In this document: piece after piece, positions 26,287 through 34,829 of the stretch
How positions within the stretch are numbered: the stretch's first letter is position 1
How the letters are laid out: each line of letters opens with the position of its first letter
DNA from: Candidatus Curtissbacteria bacterium RIFCSPLOWO2_02_41_11
GTDB taxonomy: Bacteria; Patescibacteriota; Microgenomatia; Curtissbacterales; GWA2-41-24
Length of the DNA: 37,303 nt
Assembly (NCBI GenBank): GCA_001775055.1
Contig: MFBU01000014.1
Location: 184,535 to 221,837, forward strand
Direction of reading: 5' to 3'
Translations under genes and position numbers: made by a program
The notes under the pieces: generated by a model
Databases searched by the model: none
The model's input: the letters and a program-made list of their open reading frames with translations, nothing else
Told to the model about the DNA's origin: nothing

Positions 26287-26982
26287 GATCCTTCTTGGTT
26301 TTGCAGATGGCGATGTTTCTAGTATTTCTAAAGCTGGGGTAGGGCTTGGGCCAACAGAAGGTTCACTTTCCAAACTGGCCGAGCTTGTTGCAGTTTTAAA
26401 GCGATTTTTAATTCCCGGTTTGATATTGTCAATTGTTAGAATTGTATTAATAAACTCGCCAAAAGCAGCATCAAAATTATCATCAAAATTATAACCTTCT
26501 TGGTAATTTTGCCACTTTTTAGAAATTGCCGAAAGTAGGACTTCATGCAGTTTTAATCCTTCAGTAGTTTCATCGGCAAACGCGACAACTGATTGATTTT
26601 GTGATCTTGCCTTTTCCATTTGTCGCTTCATAGAATCTAGTCTCCCCGAATATCTCCCCAAGCTTTTGCTGGCATTTTTTACATCACCTTTTTCAAGAAG
26701 TAGATATGATTCTTTTAATCTTTTTCCGGTAAGAATAAAGTCAAAACGCGCCTTTTCTAAAGATGAGGGGCGAAAAAATCTTGATACCGTTTCTTTTGCG
26801 GTAATTAGAAAATAAAGGGGGTTTGATGGTAAGAATCGAAGCGGTACGGTTTTTTCCAAAGCTTCATTAACTTGTCCTTCGCTGTAACTTGGGAATTGAT
26901 AATCGGTATGGGCCAAAGACAAAGGGACATTTAAGAAAATTAGTAAGAAAAAAAATAGAAGGCAGACTGAAAATATTCTCAT
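26278..26982 (-). CDS. DUF5667-like secreted/anchored protein
   Basis: N-terminal signal/TM; VPLRFLPSNPLYFLITAKETVSRFFRPSSLEKARFDFILTGKRLKES. Confidence 0.7.
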   Translation of the reverse strand: MRIFSVCLLFFFLLIFLNVPLSLAHTDYQFPSYSEGQVNEALEKTVPLRFLPSNPLYFLITAKETVSRFFRPSSLEKARFDFILTGKRLKESYLLLEKGDVKNASKSLGRYSGRLDSMKRQMEKARSQNQSVVAFADETTEGLKLHEVLLSAISKKWQNYQEGYNFDDNFDAAFGEFINTILTIDNIKPGIKNRFKTATSSASLESEPSVGPSPTPALEILETSPSAKPRRIIY

Positions 26983-26997
26983 AACTAAAAAATTATC

Positions 26998-27018
26998 CCA
27001 AAAATCAGAGATTTTTGG
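26998..27018 (-). terminator. Hairpin downstream of tRNA-Glu
   Basis: CCAAAAATC-TCT-GATTTTTGG on the minus strand, then GATAATTTTTT. Confidence 0.5.
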
Positions 27019-27020
27019 AG

Positions 27021-27093
27021 TAGCGCTACGGGGATTTGAACCCCGGTTTCGTGGATGAGAACCACGTGTCCTGGGCCTCTAGACGATAGCGCC
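27021..27093 (-). tRNA. tRNA-Glu (anticodon CTC)
   Basis: Minus strand GGCGCTATCGTCTAGAGGCCCAGGACACGTGGTTCTCATCCACGAAACCGGGGTTCAAATCCCCGTAGCGCTA. Confidence 0.95.
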
Positions 27094-27135
27094 GTGAAAA
27101 ATCGATCGCGCCTATTATACCAAATAACTAAATTC

Positions 27136-27164
27136 TTGACCTACCATTAAATTTGGAATAGAAT
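27136..27164 (+). promoter_or_regulatory. greA promoter
   Basis: TTGACC-N17-TAGAAT. Confidence 0.6.
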
Positions 27165-27187
27165 TAGCTTTCCAAATATCGACAAAT

Positions 27188-27664
27188 ATGGATATGGCTC
27201 AAAGTTCCAAAAAATTTATTTTAACTCACGAAGGTTTAACCAAGTTCAAAAGCGAATACGAGGAGCTTATTGGGGTCAAGAGACCCGCAGTCATCAGTAG
27301 AATTCAAAGAGCTCGGGAATTTGGCGATTTATCTGAAAACTCCGAATACGATGCCGCCAAGGATGAGCAGTCTCTTTTGGAACTTAGAATAGCTCAACTC
27401 GAAGAGATTCTTTCAAAAAGTCAAATCATTGAGCCTATTAAGAAAGCGGACTTTGTGGTAATTGGCTCAACAGTTGTTATTGAAATGAATGATGAGATTC
27501 ATGAATTTACCATTGTCGGATCTATGGAAGCAGACCCAACAGCCCAAAAAATTTCCAATGAGTCACCTATTGGAAAAGCAATACAAGGTCTTCAGGTTGG
27601 CGAGACAATTGAGGTAGTTGTCGGTCCTGTTAAGAGTAAGATTAAAGTTTTGGAGATAAAATGA
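27188..27664 (+). CDS. greA: Transcription elongation factor GreA
   Basis: LTHEGLTKFKSEYEELIGVKRPAVISRIQRAREFGDLSENSEYDAAKDEQ; SPIGKAIQG. Confidence 0.95.
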   Translation: MDMAQSSKKFILTHEGLTKFKSEYEELIGVKRPAVISRIQRAREFGDLSENSEYDAAKDEQSLLELRIAQLEEILSKSQIIEPIKKADFVVIGSTVVIEMNDEIHEFTIVGSMEADPTAQKISNESPIGKAIQGLQVGETIEVVVGPVKSKIKVLEIK

Positions 27665-29016
27665 GTGCACCAATAGTTGTTTTCCCAGTTGAAAATCTTA
27701 ATTTAACGGCTTCTGAGAAAGAAGTCCTCAAAAAACTGATCGAAGCGGCCAAAGCCATTGCCCCTATATACCAAAAACAGGAGAACTCTAAATATTTGGG
27801 AGCAAACTTTTATCCCTCCAATGCAACCAGGGAAGAGATTCTTGAAGTTTCAAGACATAATTCAGAAATTCTCTCGCCATACACAATAGTGGAAAGGAAC
27901 GGAAAGAATAAATTAGTTGCTGTTCCATATCACATAAAATTCAAGAAAGATTTAGAAAAAGTCGCCCGTCTTTTAAGAGATGCAGCAAAACTGACTAAAA
28001 AAAGAGATTTCGCCAGTCGTCTAGAACTTCAGGCCAATGCACTTTTGGATGGCAATTATGAGGCTAGTGATATTTACTGGATTACCATGAAACCCTACAA
28101 AATCGATATTGTCATTGGACCGATTGACAGACTTGATGACAGACTTCTTTTCAAAAAGGCCTCCTATGAAGCATGGGTGGGAGTGATGGATAAGGATAAG
28201 ACCAAAAAGGCCAAAATCATCCAGCAGACAATTTATGATGTCCGAAGAAAGATTATTGCACCTTCTGAAAAAGCCGAATTTCTAGATAAAACCACACTCA
28301 GAGTGGACAAGACCTTAATATTCTCTGGCCTCTTTGCAAGAGGAATGTTTACAAGCAATAGTTTACCTGTTGATCCCGTCTTGATGGAAAAATACGGAAT
28401 CGAAATTACCTTTTTCGATACTTCGCTAGATTTTAAATTTAACAAGCAACACTTGCCAATTTTTGAGAGAATATTTGAGAAAAAATTTCAGAAAGAGTAC
28501 ACCAACGAGTGTCTTAGAGAAGGTTCATTTAGAAATGTCCTTTTGCATGAAATAGGACACTCCCTTCTTCGGTATAAAGATTCTGAGTTGAGGCTAAAAG
28601 AACTGTTTCCTGTTATCGATGAGCTTTCTGCAACAATTTATGGAATTAAATGTTGTGGGTCCCTTGTACTAAAAGGAATTATGTCTGAAAGAGAATTAGA
28701 GGCAATAATGATTATGTTTATCTGCCGGGCTTTTACTTGGTGGATTGATTACCAAACACAGAAATCGGTAGAAGCATTCGCCATCGGCCACGCTTTGGCC
28801 GTCAATAATTTTCTGTCAAATGGCGCTCTCAAGGAGTCGAATGGTATTTCATGGCCAAATTTCACCAAGCTGTTCTTAGGCATCGAAGAACTTTCCGATG
28901 CCCTAGAAAGACTAATCTCAGTTGGTACATACCAAGATGTCAAAGCTTTCATTGAAAAATATGGGTCTTTTATGATATACTCTAGCTTCAAAAATCGCCT
29001 GAAAGGGCTAATTTAA
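27661..29016 (+). CDS. Putative zinc metallopeptidase-like protein (HEIGH)
   Basis: 451 aa; NVLLHEIGHSLLRYKD...VIDELSATIYG; ATGA overlap with greA. Confidence 0.55.
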   Translation: MSAPIVVFPVENLNLTASEKEVLKKLIEAAKAIAPIYQKQENSKYLGANFYPSNATREEILEVSRHNSEILSPYTIVERNGKNKLVAVPYHIKFKKDLEKVARLLRDAAKLTKKRDFASRLELQANALLDGNYEASDIYWITMKPYKIDIVIGPIDRLDDRLLFKKASYEAWVGVMDKDKTKKAKIIQQTIYDVRRKIIAPSEKAEFLDKTTLRVDKTLIFSGLFARGMFTSNSLPVDPVLMEKYGIEITFFDTSLDFKFNKQHLPIFERIFEKKFQKEYTNECLREGSFRNVLLHEIGHSLLRYKDSELRLKELFPVIDELSATIYGIKCCGSLVLKGIMSERELEAIMIMFICRAFTWWIDYQTQKSVEAFAIGHALAVNNFLSNGALKESNGISWPNFTKLFLGIEELSDALERLISVGTYQDVKAFIEKYGSFMIYSSFKNRLKGLI

Positions 29017-29019
29017 ATT

Positions 29020-30411
29020 ATGTCGCGACCAGAAAATGCTAGTAGGGTACCGGTCTCAGAAGGCTTAGGGTGGACGGCACCGAGTCTTTACGAGGGTGAC
29101 CTGTCACATGGTCGACTCACGGAAGTAGGAGCCATAGATCCCGAGAGATCAGCAGAGATATCTGCGCTAAGCAAGTCAATAATCAGAATAACCGCTGGAC
29201 TGGACATGCACTTGAGGCAAAAATCCAAGGGTAAAGATTTTATAATAGATGCATATGCCTATCGCCCCAAAGAGCGAGAAATCGACCCTCAAATTACACC
29301 AGAAGAAGCAATCCCAGACCTTTGGGCTCATGTCAGGAAAATCGATCAAATTGGCCTTGATAATTTAGCTCCAGAATGGCAAGTGATTAGAGACAGCCAA
29401 AGGGCACTTGCAGTCTTTCTTGAAGAAAAAGAAAGGCTCGCCAGAGGTGAACCTAAAACGCCATACGAAGAATACTTGGAAGCAGTAAGCGGATATCAGC
29501 CACGCCTCATTCCAACAAATGAATTGGATAAAAATTGGGAAAACGTAATTGAGATTCTGAAGGGCATGGGAGAAGAATTTAATCGAGAAAGTGAGGGCAG
29601 TGTAAGAGCAGTTATTAAAAGAAGAAGTAAAGACACTCTCAATACCGATCCTCAAGAAATAGAACGTCTCTTTTGGAGGTTTGATAGGCGCAACCGCAGC
29701 CAGTTAGCCCAAATTCTAGGTCCCGAGATCAAAAATGTCAGATTTGATTTTCGTTGGGAAGATACCGATGCCTGGTGGAGATTTTTTGAGGTTATGGGAA
29801 TTGACGGGGCTAATTATCTTCGTGCAAACTGGAATGAACAACATAGAGATTCATATGATGATGGCTGGATCGAGGTGTATGCAGGACACGAACCAGTGCA
29901 TTTTATATTTGGAAGTAAAATTGCAAGAGAAATTTCAGAAGGCAGGCTTGATCAGGCAGCCGGGTTATTAGTTATTCCGGGGCCCGTCGGTTTTCAAATG
30001 GAAGGTATGGCCCAAACTATTGGTGACGTAGCAGATTATGGCATTACTCAGGATTGTGAGTTAGCAGTTGAACTTTATAGGATGGAAAAAAGGGCCCTCT
30101 CAAACGGTCTATATCTGGTTGAACACGGTATGTCTGTCGATATGGCAGCCATAAGAATTAGGAAATTTATGCCACGGTTAACCTTAGATCAAATCCGCAA
30201 GACCTTAAAAGAGGGGACTGAAAGACCTTTTGAAAGAGCCTTTTTACCAAATTATGGCATGTCCGATTATGCAATTATGCAGCTCGAAGAGCGCATTGGA
30301 AGCGTCAAAGCCTTCTTTGGTTATTGGTTTACTAGGCCGCTCACGCCTCGGCAATTCTTAAACCCCCCGCTGGAAAACTTGGTTAATTTCGAAGGTAGTG
30401 CGCTTGATTAA
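29020..30411 (+). CDS. Putative zinc metallopeptidase-like protein (HEPVH)
   Basis: 463 aa; YAGHEPVHFIFG...GPVGFQMEGMAQTIGD (HExxH then EGxA). Confidence 0.5.
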   Translation: MSRPENASRVPVSEGLGWTAPSLYEGDLSHGRLTEVGAIDPERSAEISALSKSIIRITAGLDMHLRQKSKGKDFIIDAYAYRPKEREIDPQITPEEAIPDLWAHVRKIDQIGLDNLAPEWQVIRDSQRALAVFLEEKERLARGEPKTPYEEYLEAVSGYQPRLIPTNELDKNWENVIEILKGMGEEFNRESEGSVRAVIKRRSKDTLNTDPQEIERLFWRFDRRNRSQLAQILGPEIKNVRFDFRWEDTDAWWRFFEVMGIDGANYLRANWNEQHRDSYDDGWIEVYAGHEPVHFIFGSKIAREISEGRLDQAAGLLVIPGPVGFQMEGMAQTIGDVADYGITQDCELAVELYRMEKRALSNGLYLVEHGMSVDMAAIRIRKFMPRLTLDQIRKTLKEGTERPFERAFLPNYGMSDYAIMQLEERIGSVKAFFGYWFTRPLTPRQFLNPPLENLVNFEGSALD

Positions 30412-30490
30412 CAGGTTCCACCCCCTTTTTTCTTTAGGCCATAGCTATTTCCAGAGATCACCAGCTAAGATAGGATCACGCTTAAGAAAA

Positions 30491-30520
30491 TTGACGAGAG
30501 CCACAAGCGAGGCTTATACT
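30491..30520 (+). promoter_or_regulatory. lysS promoter TTGACG-N18-TATACT, 10 nt before ATG
   Basis: TTGACG 30491-30496, TATACT 30515-30520, ATG 30531. Confidence 0.65.
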
Positions 30521-30530
30521 CTAAAGCATT

Positions 30531-32000
30531 ATGGAACCACTCGAGAATTTGCGAAAGATTCGCCTTCAAAAACTTGCCAAAATCAAAAAACTCAAAATTG
30601 ATCCTTATCCTGCCAAAAGCAATAAGAAAAATCCTGTCGCCGATTGTCTAAAATCCATCGGTAAGGTTGTGGCAACTGCCGGCCGCATCATGTCAATTCG
30701 TTCTCATGGCGGTTCAACTTTTGCTGATTTAGTTGATGAATCCGCCAAAATCCAGCTCTTCTTCTCCAAGAGTCAATTGTCAATTGTCAATCGTCAATTG
30801 TTGGAACTTCTCGATATTGGTGACTTTATCGAGATTAGCGGCAAAGTTGACAAAACCCAAGCCGGCGAAATTACCATTTTCGTTTCCGATTTTAAACTTC
30901 TGACAAAATCAATCCGTCCATTGCCCTCAACTTGGTATGGATTACGCGATGTCGAGGAAAGATATCGCAAAAGATACCTTGATCTTCTTTTGAACCCCCA
31001 AATTAAAAGAATTTTCGATCTGCGATCACAAGTTATCCAAGCTCATCGTCAGTTTCTCCTTGAACATGGCTACATTGAGGTTGAAACTCCAGTTCTACAA
31101 TCTCTTTACGGTGGCGGATTGGCCCGACCTTTTAAAACTTACCATAATGCTTTAGGTATCCCTTTATATCTTCGCATCTCAACCGAACTTTATTTAAAAA
31201 GATTAATTGTTGCCGGTTTTGAAAAAGTCTTTGAAATTGCCCGGGTTTTCCGAAATGAAGGCATTGATCGGGCTCACAATCCTGAATTTACAATTCTTGA
31301 AACCATGACTGCCTATGCCGATTATCAGGACAGCATGGATTTAATTGAAGAAATGACCGAATTTGTTGTTAAAAAAACAATCGGCTCCACCAAAGTTAAA
31401 TATGGCAACTTGACTGTCGATTTCAAAAGACCCTGGAAAAGATTAACAATGGTTGATGCTGTTAAGAAAGTAACCGGAGTCGATTTTAGTCAGATTGAAA
31501 AATTTGCTCAAGCCAAAACTCAGGCCCAAAAATTAAATATCGAGCTTAAGCCTTTTGAAAATTCTGTCGGTTTGATATTGGCCGCAATTTTCAAAGAGAA
31601 ATCCGAAAAGGAGTTAATTGCGCCAACCATAATCTATGATTTCCCAATCGAAACCTCACCATTGGCCAAAAAAGCAAAAGACCCCCGCTTTGTTGAGCGT
31701 TTTGAACATTTTGTGGCCGGCATGGAGGCATCGAACAATTATTCTGAGTTAAACGATCCAGGCGATCTTGCCAATCGTTTTGTCGATGAAAGGAAAAAGG
31801 AAAGATTAGGGGAGGAGGAAGCCCATCAGACAGATACCGACTTTATTGAGGCTCTTGAATACGGCATGCCTCCAACTTCCGGCATTGGTCCATCAATGGA
31901 CCGTTTAGTGATGATTTTAACTAACTCACCATCAATAAAAGATGTCATTTTGTTTCCGACACTCAGGCCAGACCTACCTCCCCGAAAGCGGGAAAAATGA
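30531..32000 (+). CDS. lysS: Lysyl-tRNA synthetase, class II
   Basis: RSHGGSTFADLVDESAKIQLFF, RVFRNEGIDRAHNPEFTILE, GMPPTSGIGPSMDRLVM. Confidence 0.95.
   Translation: MEPLENLRKIRLQKLAKIKKLKIDPYPAKSNKKNPVADCLKSIGKVVATAGRIMSIRSHGGSTFADLVDESAKIQLFFSKSQLSIVNRQLLELLDIGDFIEISGKVDKTQAGEITIFVSDFKLLTKSIRPLPSTWYGLRDVEERYRKRYLDLLLNPQIKRIFDLRSQVIQAHRQFLLEHGYIEVETPVLQSLYGGGLARPFKTYHNALGIPLYLRISTELYLKRLIVAGFEKVFEIARVFRNEGIDRAHNPEFTILETMTAYADYQDSMDLIEEMTEFVVKKTIGSTKVKYGNLTVDFKRPWKRLTMVDAVKKVTGVDFSQIEKFAQAKTQAQKLNIELKPFENSVGLILAAIFKEKSEKELIAPTIIYDFPIETSPLAKKAKDPRFVERFEHFVAGMEASNNYSELNDPGDLANRFVDERKKERLGEEEAHQTDTDFIEALEYGMPPTSGIGPSMDRLVMILTNSPSIKDVILFPTLRPDLPPRKREK
30773..30800 (+). repeat. Tandem 7-bp repeat (x4) inside lysS
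   Basis: TCAATTG TCAATTG TCAATCG TCAATTG, part of SQLSIVNRQLLE. Confidence 0.8.
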
Positions 32001-32593
32001 CAAAAGAGGAAGCACTCAAAACTTTAGAAGATCTCAAAAATTCTCCAAACATGGTTAAACATGCTCTCGCTTGTGGTTTCGTCATGAGAACGCTTTGTCA
32101 TCACTTATCCTCTCAATCTTCTGACTTGCCCTCCGAAGCCTTGGCGAAGGAGGAGTCTTTCGATCTAGACGATTGGGAAATTGTCGGCCTTCTTCATGAT
32201 GCCGATTATGAATTGACTAATAAGTCACTGGACTTACACACCGAGGAAACTACCAAGAAGTTAAAAGAGACAGGTGCCGATCAAACAATTATTGATGCCA
32301 TCCGCGGCCACTGTGATAAGGCTCCCCGAGAAACTCAGATGGCCAAAGCCATTTATGCTTGTGATGAGTTGACAGGCCTTATCGTTGCCTGTGCTTTAGT
32401 TCAGCCTGACAAAAAATTAAAATCAGTCACCGTCGAGTCAGTTCTGAAAAAATTCAAAGACAAATCATTTGCCCGTGGCGCCAGTCGTGATCAAATAAAG
32501 ACATGTGAGACGGAGTTAAATATTCCATTAGAAGAATTTACCAGCATTACCTTGAAAGCCATGCAAGAGAAAGCAGGAGAACTTGGTCTATGA
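31997..32593 (+). CDS. HD-domain phosphohydrolase-like protein
   Basis: VKHALACGFVMRTLCHHL...WEIVGLLHDADYEL; IRGHCD. Confidence 0.8.
   Translation: MTKEEALKTLEDLKNSPNMVKHALACGFVMRTLCHHLSSQSSDLPSEALAKEESFDLDDWEIVGLLHDADYELTNKSLDLHTEETTKKLKETGADQTIIDAIRGHCDKAPRETQMAKAIYACDELTGLIVACALVQPDKKLKSVTVESVLKKFKDKSFARGASRDQIKTCETELNIPLEEFTSITLKAMQEKAGELGL
32129..32153. repeat. Palindromic repeat in frame in the HD-domain gene
   Basis: CCCTCCGAAGCCTTGGCGAAGGAGG, encoding LPSEALAKE. Confidence 0.75.
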
Positions 32594-32601
32594 TCGTTAT
32601 T

Positions 32602-32660
32602 GTCATTGCGAGCAAAGCGAAGCAATCTAAAAAGATTCTTTCGCTAACGCTCAGAATGAC
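32602..32660. repeat. REP-like imperfect inverted repeat
   Basis: GTCATTGCGAGCAAAGCGAAGCAATCT-aaaa-AGATTCTTTCGCTAACGCTCAGAATGAC. Confidence 0.75.
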
Positions 32661-32672
32661 AGAGAGACTGGG

Positions 32673-33263
32673 ATGAACAAGGCAGTTCTTAAAAAAATTC
32701 TTAAGGTTTTTTTAACTTTGCAATGGGCAAAGGAGCTCCCTCGGCAAGGTTTTATTGCGCTTGGTTTCAAAAGAAACGAGGCGGATTCGGTGGCCGCCCA
32801 TTCATGGACGACCGCGATGTTGACCTATATGTTGGGAACAGAGATGATTAAAAACGGTCAAAAAGTTGATCTTAACAAAGCCATTAAAATGGCCCTTTTC
32901 CATGACATGGCCGAGACTATTGTCGGTGACGTCGGTACCTTTGTGAAGGGAATGGCCTCTGGTGCTTTTGCGGGAATCGAGGAAGAAGGGCTCAAATGGT
33001 TAGTCAAGGATTTACCAACAACCAAAGAAATCACATCTTTGGTTAGTGAATATACTCAAAGAAAAACTTTGGAAGCACGGCTTGTCAAGCTGGCTGACAA
33101 TCTTGACGCTCTTGCCCAAGCCAAAGGTGTACCGGCAGCCAAGGATGCCTTAAAATATTTTAAGGAGGTTTATCATATAACCAAAATTCCATTTCATAAA
33201 ACGGCAGTAGGAATGATTCTAAAAGACGAAATCGAACCGGAAAGGAGCTGGCAAAAGAGGTGA
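32673..33263 (+). CDS. HD-domain 5'-deoxynucleotidase-like protein (YfbR/HDDC2 family)
   Basis: LKRNEADSVAAHSWTTAML-type N-terminus, MALFHDMAETIVGDV, KLADNLDALAQ. Confidence 0.8.
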   Translation: MNKAVLKKILKVFLTLQWAKELPRQGFIALGFKRNEADSVAAHSWTTAMLTYMLGTEMIKNGQKVDLNKAIKMALFHDMAETIVGDVGTFVKGMASGAFAGIEEEGLKWLVKDLPTTKEITSLVSEYTQRKTLEARLVKLADNLDALAQAKGVPAAKDALKYFKEVYHITKIPFHKTAVGMILKDEIEPERSWQKR

Positions 33264-33264
33264 A

Positions 33265-34536
33265 ATGTTAGACATCAAATTTATCCGCCAAAATCCAAAA
33301 TTAGTTTCGGAAAAGTCCAAACAAAAAGGCTATTCTGTTGACATCGACAAACTTCTTAAAGTCGACCAGCAGCGTCGAGAGTTAATTGAGGAAGTGGATC
33401 ACTTGCGATCCGAACGCAAAAAAGCAGCCGAAGCTCGCGACGAAAAAAGGGGTCAGCAACTTAAAAAAGAATTAAAGGAGAAAGAAAATAAACTCGAAAA
33501 GTTAACTGAAGAATTTTACTTTCTAATCAGAGAAATTCCAAACTTGCCGACAGACGATGTTCCTGTCGGAAAAGACGAAACAGGAAACAAACCAATAAGA
33601 AAGTGGAAAATACCCAAAAAATTTGATTTTAAAGTAAAAGATTATCAGGAACTAGGGGAGTCATTAGATATCGTTGATACGAAAACTGCATCAGAGGTCT
33701 CAGGATCAAGATTTGGATACATAAAGGGTTCTCTTGTGATTGTACAATTCGCACTTATTCAATACGCTCTTGAACTACTTACAAATAAAAGTCAACTTGC
33801 CAAAATCTCAGAATATAATCCAAAACCTTTTGTGCCTGTTATTCCTCCGGTAATGATCAAACCTACAGTTTTTGATCAGATGGCAAGACTTGAGCCAAAA
33901 GAAGAGAGATATTACTTGGACAAAGATAACCTTTATTTAATAGGTAGTGCAGAGCATACATTAGGTCCAATGCACATGAATCAAACATTAAATGAAAAAG
34001 ATCTGCCAATAAGATACGTAGGGTATTCAACTTCTTTTCGACGCGAAGCAGGATCTTACGGCAAGGATACAAGAGGGATATTTAGGGTCCATCAATTCGA
34101 TAAATTAGAGATAGAAAGTTTCACTATTCCAGAAGATTCTAAAAAAGAACAAGATTTTATTGTCGAAGTTCAAGAATATCTTATGCAGGCTTTAGAGATT
34201 CCCTATCAGGTTGTTATGATTTGTACTGGAGACATGGGGGTTCCCGATGCTAGACAGATTGATATAGAAGCCTGGTTCCCTGCGCAGAATAAATATCGCG
34301 AAACTCACACAGCAGATCTTATGACCGACTATCAATCCCGTCGACTTAATACAAAAGTCAAAAGAAAAGATGGCGGAACCGAATTCGTTCATATGAATGA
34401 TGCAACAGTCTTTGCAGGCAGAACTCTGCTTGCCATTATGGAAAATTACCAACAAAAAGACGGATCAATTTTAGTCCCCAAAGCCCTCCAAAAATACACC
34501 GGCTTTCCCAAAATTCCTTCAGCAAAAATCGGTTGA
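33265..34536 (+). CDS. serS: Seryl-tRNA synthetase
   Basis: MLDIKFIRQNPKLVSEKSKQKG; coiled-coil arm; SFRREAGSYGKDTRGIFRVHQFDKLE. Confidence 0.95.
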   Translation: MLDIKFIRQNPKLVSEKSKQKGYSVDIDKLLKVDQQRRELIEEVDHLRSERKKAAEARDEKRGQQLKKELKEKENKLEKLTEEFYFLIREIPNLPTDDVPVGKDETGNKPIRKWKIPKKFDFKVKDYQELGESLDIVDTKTASEVSGSRFGYIKGSLVIVQFALIQYALELLTNKSQLAKISEYNPKPFVPVIPPVMIKPTVFDQMARLEPKEERYYLDKDNLYLIGSAEHTLGPMHMNQTLNEKDLPIRYVGYSTSFRREAGSYGKDTRGIFRVHQFDKLEIESFTIPEDSKKEQDFIVEVQEYLMQALEIPYQVVMICTGDMGVPDARQIDIEAWFPAQNKYRETHTADLMTDYQSRRLNTKVKRKDGGTEFVHMNDATVFAGRTLLAIMENYQQKDGSILVPKALQKYTGFPKIPSAKIG

Positions 34537-34549
34537 CAATAAATTTTTC

Positions 34550-34710
34550 ATATTTTAATTTGAGAATAGCGAAAATTAAAATATATCAGAGGAGCGCCAT
34601 TAGTATGACTGAAACCGAGTCAAACTCGGTGAAAGGTGCCAAGGCGACCTGCTGATATACATAATTTGAAATTAGAAGCCTCCGGAATGCTCGCGGAGGC
34701 TTTTCTTTTA
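34550..34710 (+). ncRNA. Structured RNA candidate ending in a terminator
   Basis: ATATTTTAATTT/AAATTAAAATAT (12 bp); TATATCAG/CTGATATA (8 bp) enclosing ACCGAG/CTCGGT; then AGCCTCCG-N9-CGGAGGCT-TTTCTTTT. Confidence 0.5.
34677..34710 (+). terminator. Rho-independent terminator
   Basis: AGCCTCCG-GAATGCTCG-CGGAGGCT followed by TTTCTTTT. Confidence 0.85.
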
Positions 34711-34713
34711 GTA

Positions 34714-34780
34714 GTCATTCTGGGGAGTGTAACGACTTCAGAATCTAATCAAGGTACGGATTCTGGCAAGCCAGAATGAC
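34714..34780. repeat. REP-like inverted repeat
   Basis: GTCATTCTGG (34714-34723) and CCAGAATGAC (34771-34780). Confidence 0.65.
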
Positions 34781-34792
34781 AGAATGGTGAGC

Positions 34793-34821
34793 TTGCGAAG
34801 GTACAAGATGGGTTCTATAAT
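34793..34821 (+). promoter_or_regulatory. Promoter TTGCGA-N17-TATAAT, 8 nt before a small ORF
   Basis: TTGCGA 34793-34798, TATAAT 34816-34821, ATG 34830. Confidence 0.6.
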
Positions 34822-34829
34822 AAAACTCC

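Noticed and set aside
30773-30800. CRISPR-like or direct-repeat array
   Set aside because: Only four 7-bp units with no spacers, inside lysS; no CRISPR array or cas gene seen in the window.
34582-34659. Lysine (L-box) riboswitch or T-box
   Set aside because: AGAGGAGCGC, TAGTA and GTGAAAGG are superficially L-box-like, but the GCCGAAG core and overall length are missing; no T-box AGGGTGGNACCGCG sequence.
34582-34659. Small SRP RNA
   Set aside because: The conserved GGAAGGAAGCAGC-type apical motif is absent.
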